8,040 nt of DNA from the NCBI GenBank assembly GCA_030631455.1, contig DAOVLC010000050.1:1-8040 (forward strand). The letters run 5' to 3'. The translations under genes and the position numbers were made by a program. Within the stretch, counting starts at the first letter, position 1. Every line of letters begins with the position of its first letter. The notes below the pieces were generated by a model. The model saw only the letters and a list, made by a program, of their open reading frames with translations. It did not search any database and had not been told where the DNA came from. Shown one piece after another: positions 1 to 6,258 of this stretch. Origin of the DNA: Candidatus Zixiibacteriota bacterium (lineage in GTDB: Bacteria; Zixibacteria; MSB-5A5; JAABVY01; JAHJOQ01).

Positions 1-972
1 AACTATAAGGCATTCGGAAGGATTACGATACTCGGAGAGTTCGTCGCGATTGGTTCGGTAATTATGTGCATGACGTTCATCTTTGTCGACATGGGACAGC
101 CTTTCCGAATCGTAAACGTGTTTCTATACCCGAGTCCGAACTCGCTGATGTTCTGGGATACGGTGGCATTGAGCGGCTATCTTGTCCTCAACGTCATAAT
201 CAGCCGCTTCACACTCGATGCGGAGAAGAAGGGTATTGCCCCTCCGAGATGGATCAGGTCGGTCATTATCCTTTCCATTCCGTGGGCCGTCAGCATTCAT
301 ACTGTTACGGCGTTTCTCTACTCAGGTCTTGCGGCACGGCCTTTCTGGATGACCGCAGTTCTGGCTCCGAGATTCCTTGCCTCAGCGTTCGCGGCCGGCC
401 CGGCGCTTCTCGTGATTCTCTGTCTCATTGTCAGAAAGGTCAGTCGATTCGATCCGGGTGAGAAGGCTATCAGGAATCTGGCAAGAATCATGACGTACGC
501 CATGGCTCTGAATGTGTTCCTGATCCTCATGGAGGTTTTCACGACGTTCTACAGCGGGATACCGGAACATGCTGACCACTTCAAGTTCCTTTATCTTGGA
601 CTTGACGGCAATACGACGTTTGTGCCCTGGATGTGGGCATCGTCGGCGCTGGCAGTTTTCTCGCTGATACTGCTTCTGGTTCCGAAGACCCGGAACAACT
701 TCAAGACATTGACGATTGGCAGCATTGCGGTATTCGCTTCGCTTTGGATTGACAAGGGACTCGGCATGGTAGTCGCAGGCTTCAGCCCGACGCCGTTCGG
801 CACTGTGACAGGATATTCACCTACGCTGAATGAGCTGCTGATCTCGCTTGGAGTCTACGCTATTGGAGCCTTGATCATAACGGGTCTATACAAGATCGCA
901 ATTTCGATCAAGACACAGGAATATCAGAAGGAGCCGGCCATCAAACAACAGATCGTAGCGAAATCTGTTTGA
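1..972 (+). CDS. dsrP: DsrP-like NrfD-family integral membrane subunit (partial, 5' end missing)
   Basis: The reading frame is open from base 1, so the N-terminus lies outside the window; 323 residues remain, probably about 80 short of a full protein. About eight hydrophobic segments are visible (around residues 8-30, 49-69, 87-107, 112-143, 160-185, 208-227, 237-260 and 275-300), as expected for the polytopic NrfD/PsrC family. Segments resembling DsrP of the DsrMKJOP complex include VDMGQPFR, SLMFWDT, SIHTVTAFLYSGLAARPFW, LAPRFLASAFAAGP, FYSGIPEH and WIDKGLG. In sulfate reducers DsrP is the membrane subunit thought to exchange electrons with menaquinone and pass them through DsrO/DsrJ toward sulfur reduction by DsrAB/DsrC. 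The siroheme genes downstream fit that role. The other dsrMKJO genes would be upstream, out of view. HmeB or another NrfD-type quinone oxidoreductase subunit is the main alternative. Confidence 0.78.
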   Translation, partial: NYKAFGRITILGEFVAIGSVIMCMTFIFVDMGQPFRIVNVFLYPSPNSLMFWDTVALSGYLVLNVIISRFTLDAEKKGIAPPRWIRSVIILSIPWAVSIHTVTAFLYSGLAARPFWMTAVLAPRFLASAFAAGPALLVILCLIVRKVSRFDPGEKAIRNLARIMTYAMALNVFLILMEVFTTFYSGIPEHADHFKFLYLGLDGNTTFVPWMWASSALAVFSLILLLVPKTRNNFKTLTIGSIAVFASLWIDKGLGMVVAGFSPTPFGTVTGYSPTLNELLISLGVYAIGALIITGLYKIAISIKTQEYQKEPAIKQQIVAKSV

Positions 973-995
973 CACAGAACTAATTTATGAATGGG

Positions 996-1020
996 CGGGG
1001 TTGCTTCTGCGGCAACCCCG
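996..1020 (+). repeat. Perfect 9-bp hairpin between dsrP and the reductase gene
   Basis: CGGGGTTGC at 996-1004 and GCAACCCCG at 1012-1020 form a perfect 9-bp GC-rich stem with a 7-nt loop (TTCTGCG). Only three T residues follow (1022-1024), so this is not a standard strong intrinsic terminator. It lies 24 nt after the dsrP stop and just before the best start of the next gene. It could be a weak terminator or attenuator, or an mRNA structure that separates expression or stability of the two cistrons. Confidence 0.6.
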
Positions 1021-1032
1021 GTTTCAATGCTT

Positions 1033-2715
1033 ATGAACGATACAAGATCAGATTTTGTGATAGTGGGTGGCGTTGCAGCCGGGCCGAAAACTGCCGCGAC
1101 GCTCGCGCGGCGGATGCCGGATGCGAAGATCACTCTCTTTCAGAAAGAGAAATTCCTGTCGTACGCCCCTTGTGGAATGCCGTACTTCGCCTCAGGTGAC
1201 ATCGAGAGCTTTCAGAAGCTGATGATGACACCCTACGGTGTTGTCCGGGATGAGCGGTTCTTCGAGACATCCAAAGGCTTCAAGGTGATTACCGGCGCGG
1301 AAGTGACGCGCATAGACAGAGAGAAGAAGAGTGTTACTGTGCGGATGCTGGACACGGGCGAGAGTTTCGTGCATCAGTATGGAAAGCTCGTGTTGGCGAC
1401 GGGAGCCGCTCCGATCAAACCCGGATTCCCAGTCGCAGACAGTCCGATGATCAGACCGTTTACGAGACCGGATGATGCGATTGCATTCAGGAATGCCGCT
1501 CAACAGGGAGAAGTCGGAAAAGCAGTGATAATCGGCGGAGGATACATCGGTTGCGAGCTTGTGGAGTCTGCCGCCGGAATGTGGGGCATCGAGACGACGC
1601 TGATCGAAAAGGAAAGCCAGGTTTTGCCCAATGTGCTGGATCCTGAGATGGCGGCTATTGTCGAGCGCGAGATGATTCGGCAGGGTATTGAACTCATGAC
1701 CAGCGCCGAAGTCGAGAGAATCGACCTCAACGATAGCGGGAATCCCGTTGTGAGCATCAGAGGCGGAGACAAGATCGCCGCTGATTATGTGTTCCTCTGT
1801 CTTGGAGTTCGGCCTAGCGTATCACTGGCCAGGGATTGTGGACTCAGGATAGGTGGCAACGACGGTATCCATGTGGATACGCACATGCAGACGTCCGATC
1901 CAGATATCTACGCCGGTGGCGATTGTGTTGAGTCGTATCATCGTATCACCGGCGCAAACGTCTGCTTGCCGATGGGCTCGCTCGCCAATCGACACGGCAG
2001 GGTAATCGCCGAGAACCTCGCTGGCAACGAGGCGGAGTTCAGAGGCGTTGTCGGATCGTTCTTCGTGAAGATATTCGACGTCAATGTAGGCTCTGTCGGC
2101 CTTTCGCAGAAAGCAGCGGAGGCTCTTGATTTCAGAGCCGAGGCTGTCTGGGGAACTTTCCCGGACAAGCCTGATTTCTATCCGGAGTTCAAGCTTTTTG
2201 CAGCAAAGATGGTCTATGCCGCGGATGACGGCAGGCTTCTCGGCCTTCAGGCGGCCGGTGCGGGTGATATCTGTAGTCACGTGGATGTCTTTTCATCGTT
2301 CTTGCAGAGACGAGGCATGCTTGATGATCTGCTCGATTTCGAGCACGGGTATGCACCGCCGTACTCAGAGCCGGTCGATCCGTTGCACCACCTTGCAGGT
2401 ATGGCGATAGCCCAGGAAATGGGCACCCGGTTTGTCGCTCCCGGAGTTGATTTCTCGGACAGCGCTCTTGTGCTTGACGTGCGCGAGGAGCACGAAGTGT
2501 CATCGAGACCATGGCCGACAGATCACGGCCGCGAAGTGCTCCACATACCGTCCGGAGAATTGAAGCAGCGAATCGGTGAACTTGATAGCAGCAAGACGAT
2601 ATACATCGTCTGCGGTAGAGGTTCAAGATCATACCAGGTTGCTCTTATGCTCAAGCAAGCTGGTTTTGAAAACGTACATGTTGTTGGCGGCGGGGTGCTC
2701 GCGTCATTGGTGTGA
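1033..2715 (+). CDS. cdr: CoA-disulfide/persulfide reductase with C-terminal rhodanese domain
   Basis: This is an FAD-dependent pyridine nucleotide-disulfide oxidoreductase of the CoADR-rhodanese (Npsr-like) type, expected to reduce CoA disulfide, CoA persulfide or polysulfide with NAD(P)H in the cytoplasm. Numbered from the ATG at 991 (574 residues), it shows the FAD motif GGVAAG (26-31), the redox-active cysteine in APCGMPYF (C61), ATGAAP (136-141), the NAD motif IGGGYIG (181-187), AGGDC (308-312) and the CoADR-type YAPPYSEPVDP (454-464). The rhodanese domain covers about 478-574, with active-site loop CGRGSRS and Cys541. Single-cysteine chemistry in the N-domain is the family pattern. ATG 991 would place the 996-1020 hairpin inside the coding region and add residues before the FAD motif, so I prefer ATG 1033 (1027 is also possible). 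No clear Shine-Dalgarno precedes any of them. Its place after dsrP suggests a role in sulfane-sulfur metabolism. Confidence 0.88.
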   Translation: MNDTRSDFVIVGGVAAGPKTAATLARRMPDAKITLFQKEKFLSYAPCGMPYFASGDIESFQKLMMTPYGVVRDERFFETSKGFKVITGAEVTRIDREKKSVTVRMLDTGESFVHQYGKLVLATGAAPIKPGFPVADSPMIRPFTRPDDAIAFRNAAQQGEVGKAVIIGGGYIGCELVESAAGMWGIETTLIEKESQVLPNVLDPEMAAIVEREMIRQGIELMTSAEVERIDLNDSGNPVVSIRGGDKIAADYVFLCLGVRPSVSLARDCGLRIGGNDGIHVDTHMQTSDPDIYAGGDCVESYHRITGANVCLPMGSLANRHGRVIAENLAGNEAEFRGVVGSFFVKIFDVNVGSVGLSQKAAEALDFRAEAVWGTFPDKPDFYPEFKLFAAKMVYAADDGRLLGLQAAGAGDICSHVDVFSSFLQRRGMLDDLLDFEHGYAPPYSEPVDPLHHLAGMAIAQEMGTRFVAPGVDFSDSALVLDVREEHEVSSRPWPTDHGREVLHIPSGELKQRIGELDSSKTIYIVCGRGSRSYQVALMLKQAGFENVHVVGGGVLASLV

Positions 2716-2742
2716 CGCTCAGCATTGAATCGAGACGGCATC

Positions 2743-2748
2743 GAGGAG
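2743..2748 (+). promoter_or_regulatory. Ribosome binding site of hemA
   Basis: GAGGAG lies 10 nt before the ATG at 2759, a good Shine-Dalgarno match that fixes the hemA start. It sits in the 43-bp gap after the reductase gene. I see no promoter or terminator in that gap, which is consistent with read-through from upstream. Confidence 0.7.
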
Positions 2749-2758
2749 AGAAGAGTCA

Positions 2759-3997
2759 ATGTCATTTGCAAAGTGGCAGCTTGTAGTCTGCGGTATCAGC
2801 CATAAGTCATCAGAGCTTTCCGATAGAGAGCCGCTTCAGATCGGCCCCGACAGGATAGCGGAGGCGAACTCGCTCCTTGGCGGTCTACCTGAGGTCAGGG
2901 AATCGGCTATCGTCTCCACCTGCAACAGAGTCGAATTCTATGTGGTCGCTGACAAGTCGCGAGAGGCAATAGATATCGTGGCGGATTTCTATACGCGATT
3001 CAGTGGCATTGATATCTCCGATCTGGGTCAGAAGTTCTACACGAAGAAGGGACGGCATGTTGCTGACCACCTGTTCCGCATCGCTGCAAGTATAGATTCG
3101 ATGGTTCTTGGTGAGAACCAGATCGTTGGGCAGTTGAGGGATGCTTACACATCCGCCTGCTCCGTGAAATCCGCAGGCAAGCTGATTCACAGATTGTTCC
3201 ATCAGGCATTTCGGGTCGGCAAAGCTGTCAGGTCCGACACTGAAGTGGGTAAGGGTGCCTGTTCGGTCAGCGGTGCTTCGGTCAGTCTTCTGAAATCAAG
3301 AATCGCCGAACTGAAGAGGCCATCGGTACTCTTTATTGGCGTAAACCAGATGATTTTCCTTGCCGCATCGAATATGCTGAAGCTCGATTGCGGTGAGTTC
3401 ATGTTCGCCAATCGGACTCCCGAGAAGGCTGTCGAGTTTGCATCCAGATTCCACGGCGTCGGATACTCGCTCGATGAGCTTCCATCCCTTCTCGAAAAGG
3501 CCGACATAGTGGTGACATGCACAAGCTCACCTCAGCCCATCATAAGCGAACAGATGATTCTGAAGGCAGCGTCTGCAAGAAATGGCCGCAAGCTTACGGT
3601 GATGGATATGGCGATTCCGAGAGACGTGGAGTATAACGCCGCAACTCGGGATGACATTGAGATATTCGATCTCGATGACGTCAAGAGATTCATCAAGCAT
3701 CGTCAGGAGCAGATGGTTCAGGCGATACCTCAGGCAGAAGTGATAATTGACCGGAGACTGAGCGAATTCACATACTGGTACAGCCACCTGCTCCATGAGC
3801 CGCTGTATAACGGGTTGGAGGATACATTCCAGGCAATTCGTATGGAAGAACTCGGTCCGATACTGAGTCAGTTGCCGCCTGAGACCAAAAGCTCATTTGA
3901 TAAAGCTTCACGGCGTCTGGTGAACAGGCTCCTGCAAATCAGAATCAGAGCCGAGGACGATTCCTCGAAAGAGAAGAACGAACGAATGGAGAAGTAA
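2759..3997 (+). CDS. hemA: Glutamyl-tRNA reductase
   Basis: This enzyme reduces glutamyl-tRNA(Glu) with NADPH to glutamate-1-semialdehyde, the committed first step of C5-pathway tetrapyrrole synthesis. At 412 residues it has the normal family length. The N-terminal catalytic domain has CGISHKSSE (11-19) and STCNRVEFY (53-61), with the nucleophile Cys55. SMVLGENQIVGQLRDAY (113-129) matches the conserved SMVLGE-Q motif, and HRLFHQAFRVGKAVR (144-158) follows. The central NADPH domain begins near 189 and ends with MDMAIPRDV (282-290). A helical C-terminal dimerisation region (about 305-400) closes the protein. One oddity is that the usual GxGxxG-like loop (GAGEMG) reads IGVNQMIF (193-200), so two of its glycines are replaced. 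ANRTPEKA (217-224), which normally follows the NADPH loop, is intact. A strong ribosome site supports the start. The downstream gene begins 4 nt after the stop, indicating co-translation. Confidence 0.95.
   Translation: MSFAKWQLVVCGISHKSSELSDREPLQIGPDRIAEANSLLGGLPEVRESAIVSTCNRVEFYVVADKSREAIDIVADFYTRFSGIDISDLGQKFYTKKGRHVADHLFRIAASIDSMVLGENQIVGQLRDAYTSACSVKSAGKLIHRLFHQAFRVGKAVRSDTEVGKGACSVSGASVSLLKSRIAELKRPSVLFIGVNQMIFLAASNMLKLDCGEFMFANRTPEKAVEFASRFHGVGYSLDELPSLLEKADIVVTCTSSPQPIISEQMILKAASARNGRKLTVMDMAIPRDVEYNAATRDDIEIFDLDDVKRFIKHRQEQMVQAIPQAEVIIDRRLSEFTYWYSHLLHEPLYNGLEDTFQAIRMEELGPILSQLPPETKSSFDKASRRLVNRLLQIRIRAEDDSSKEKNERMEK
3988..3991 (+). promoter_or_regulatory. Ribosome binding site of the sirC-like gene, inside the hemA 3' end
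   Basis: GGAG lies within the last codons of hemA, 10 nt before the ATG at 4002. With only 4 nt between the hemA stop and this start, the two genes are probably translationally coupled. Confidence 0.5.
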
Positions 3998-4001
3998 GAA
4001 T

Positions 4002-4640
4002 ATGGCTTCGAGGTACATGCCGATTACTGTCTCGCTCAGCAACCGCAAAGTTCTCGTTGTTGGGGGAGGCGATGTTGCCCTGAGGAAGATCGAGATGCTA
4101 CTCGACTACGATTCAGATATCACCGTGATTGCACCGGAAGTGGTGGATAAGATAAGTTATTTCGCTGACAAGAGTTCACTTAAGCTGGAAAAACGCGCAT
4201 ATCGGACACCGGAAGCATCGCAGTATGGGTTAGTCATCTCAGCGGTCGATGATAAGGCTGTCAACAAGATGGTTCACGATGACTGTGTCGCCTCAGGCGT
4301 GCTTGTGAACGTTGTCGACAGCCCCAAACTATGTACGTTCATCGTTCCCGCGACCGTAAAGAGAGACAAGCTGACTATCGCCGTCTCAACCGATGGCACC
4401 GCTCCGTTTCTGGCTGGGTTTCTCCGCTCGTTGCTTGAGGATGCGTTTCCCGCGTACCACGGCAAGGTCACAAAGTATGCTCACGCGTTTCGCAGAGATG
4501 TGCACACGCGGCATAAAGGCAATCCGGAGACAATCGCACGTTGCTTCGACAGATTCCTCGCTACCGATTGGAAGAAGGTCATGAAGGAGCTTAATGACGA
4601 AGAGATCAGGGAAAGACTTAACGAGCTGCTCGAAGAGTGA
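4002..4640 (+). CDS. sirC: Precorrin-2 dehydrogenase / sirohydrochlorin ferrochelatase (Met8/SirC-like)
   Basis: This 212-residue protein matches the stand-alone N-terminal half of CysG. It should oxidise precorrin-2 to sirohydrochlorin with NAD+ and may also insert Fe2+ to give siroheme. The N-terminal Rossmann fold has VLVVGGGDVALRKIEMLL (17-34). NVVDSP (103-108) carries Asp106, which aligns with the catalytic Asp104 of Salmonella CysG. CTFIVPATVKRDKLTIAVST (111-130) is the family signature. Thr130 stands where Salmonella CysG has the phosphorylatable Ser128, a conservative change. The C-terminal helical part (about 140-212) ends in a charged helix. The methyltransferase domain that completes CysG is absent and is supplied by the next gene but one domain over (CobA-HemD, 66 bp downstream). 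Whether it has chelatase activity, or acts only as a dehydrogenase as SirC does, cannot be read from sequence. Confidence 0.92.
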   Translation: MASRYMPITVSLSNRKVLVVGGGDVALRKIEMLLDYDSDITVIAPEVVDKISYFADKSSLKLEKRAYRTPEASQYGLVISAVDDKAVNKMVHDDCVASGVLVNVVDSPKLCTFIVPATVKRDKLTIAVSTDGTAPFLAGFLRSLLEDAFPAYHGKVTKYAHAFRRDVHTRHKGNPETIARCFDRFLATDWKKVMKELNDEEIRERLNELLEE

Positions 4641-4706
4641 TGAACCAGCGTGGCGAACCCATTTGGTTGAGAGTCGTTTCTGTGATTTGATTGGGAATAT
4701 CTGATA

Positions 4707-6242
4707 ATGGATGACAGTGAAAAAGGGACAGTCTATCTGATCGGTGCCGGCCCCGGCGATCCGGAATTGATCACATTGAAGGGGTGGCGAATTGCCAAGT
4801 CGTGCGATGTGGTGCTCTACGACAGCCTCATACCCGATGAGATCATCGTGTCACTCCCGTCGAGCATCAAGAAGATATATGTCGGAAAGCGTGGAGGCAG
4901 ACAGTCGATACCGCAGGATGAGATTAACGAGATGATGGTTGAACTTGCGCTCGACGGCAAGAACATCGCTCGACTGAAGGGAAGCGACCCGATCATCTTT
5001 GGACGCGGTGGCGAAGAGGCTATGTATCTCAAGGAGCACGGGATCAGGTTTGAAATCATACCCGGTGTGACATCCGGGATAGCAGGGCCGACATACGCAG
5101 GTATTCCATGTACCGACAGGAACAAAGCCTCTTACATCATGTTCCTGACCGGTCACAAGGCCAAAGAGAAGGAGTTCTCGACGATTCCGTGGGACTGGGT
5201 CGCCAAGGCTAAAGGAGGTACGCTTGTTCTGTACATGGCTGTCAGCGAGATCGCAGACATAGTGGCCGAGCTGATCGACTCAGGGATGCCGCCCGATACA
5301 CCCGCAGCGACTATCGAACGCGCCACATACCCGACACAGAGATCGTTCAAATCCGTTCTCAAAGATCTGCCGAACATCGTTGCTGACCAATGCGTGAAGG
5401 CTCCGGCATTGTTCGTGATTGGCGAAGTAGTCGACCTGCAGCCGTATCTCACATGGTTCGAAGACAAACCGCTCTTCGGCGTGCGCGTAATGGTGACAAG
5501 GGCAGCAGAGCAGGCAGCCGACACATACCGGACGCTGCGCGATCTCGGGGCTGAAGTGCTGCCGTATCCAACGATTGAAATCTCCGAGCATTTTGACGAA
5601 GAGGCATGGGCTGCATTCGAGAACATCCGCAATGAGAATCGCTGGCTCGTATTCACAAGCGAGAACGGCGTGCGGTATTTCATGCGCAAGCTGTCTTATC
5701 ACATTGGTGATATGCGCCATCTTGCATATTTCAGCATCGCGGCAGTGGGCGAAGGGACTGCGCGAGCACTTCGGAAGCATTGTATCGAACCCGACTTCGT
5801 GCCGTCGACGGCGACAGTCGCCGATCTTGCAGCAGAGTTCAGCCAGTATGTGGATGCGAAGGGAGCGACGGTAGTCAGAGTCAGAGGGAATCTCTCTGAC
5901 AACATGTTCGAAGAGATGGCTGAGAGTAAGGGCGCGGAGGTCCTGCCACTCATGGTCTACAGAACATCGCATTACAGGTGGCCCATGGAGTTCAAGGAGA
6001 AGCTCTTCGAATATCCGCCGGATGTTATGCTGTTCACGAGTGGCTCGACATTTGAAGGGCTATTCGCGAACCTGAATGATGATGAAGTGAAGCGACTGAC
6101 GTCTACTGCGAAGATATTCTCGATTGGCCCGTCAACATCAGAGAAGATCAGGCAACGAGGCTTCGAAGTAACCGCCGAATCGACACCCCACACGATTCCA
6201 GCGCTGATCGAGACACTGGTGGATTACATGAGTGAGGTATAG
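4707..6242 (+). CDS. cobA-hemD: Fused uroporphyrinogen-III C-methyltransferase / uroporphyrinogen-III synthase
   Basis: This 511-residue protein has two enzymes in series. Residues about 7-250 are a SAM-dependent methyltransferase that converts uroporphyrinogen III to precorrin-2. Its motifs are VYLIGAGPGDPELITLKG (9-26), ARLKGSDPIIFGRGGEE (88-104), PGVTSGIAGPTYAGIP (119-134), GTLVLYMAV (171-179) and PAATIERATYPTQR (199-212). Residues about 255-511 are HemD, which cyclises hydroxymethylbilane: VMVTRAAEQA (261-270), VFTSENGVRYF (315-325), AAVGEGTARAL (345-355), MLFTSGSTFEGL (441-452) and FSIGPSTSEKIRQRGF (471-486). In the methyltransferase, the usual GGDP reads GSDP (Ser93) and the THR after the PGVTS region reads TDR (Asp137). 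The fusion is common in bacteria and channels hydroxymethylbilane toward precorrin-2. The start has only a weak GGGA ribosome site about 10 nt upstream. It is the last gene of the operon and converges on apgM. Confidence 0.93.
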   Translation: MDDSEKGTVYLIGAGPGDPELITLKGWRIAKSCDVVLYDSLIPDEIIVSLPSSIKKIYVGKRGGRQSIPQDEINEMMVELALDGKNIARLKGSDPIIFGRGGEEAMYLKEHGIRFEIIPGVTSGIAGPTYAGIPCTDRNKASYIMFLTGHKAKEKEFSTIPWDWVAKAKGGTLVLYMAVSEIADIVAELIDSGMPPDTPAATIERATYPTQRSFKSVLKDLPNIVADQCVKAPALFVIGEVVDLQPYLTWFEDKPLFGVRVMVTRAAEQAADTYRTLRDLGAEVLPYPTIEISEHFDEEAWAAFENIRNENRWLVFTSENGVRYFMRKLSYHIGDMRHLAYFSIAAVGEGTARALRKHCIEPDFVPSTATVADLAAEFSQYVDAKGATVVRVRGNLSDNMFEEMAESKGAEVLPLMVYRTSHYRWPMEFKEKLFEYPPDVMLFTSGSTFEGLFANLNDDEVKRLTSTAKIFSIGPSTSEKIRQRGFEVTAESTPHTIPALIETLVDYMSEV

Positions 6243-6258
6243 TCTCGGCAGCGCTCGG

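Noticed and set aside
996..1024. Calling the hairpin a true rho-independent terminator
   Set aside because: Only three T residues follow, and no promoter is seen for the next gene, so full termination here would strand the operon.
4641..4706. Possible promoter or terminator between the sirC-like gene and cobA-hemD
   Set aside because: The only pairing is a 4-5 bp AACC/GGTT stem with no T-tract, and no -35/-10 pair stands out.
5280..5972. 230-codon open frame on the minus strand inside cobA-hemD
   Set aside because: It lies wholly under a well-supported HemD domain, has no recognisable motif and is a codon-bias shadow.
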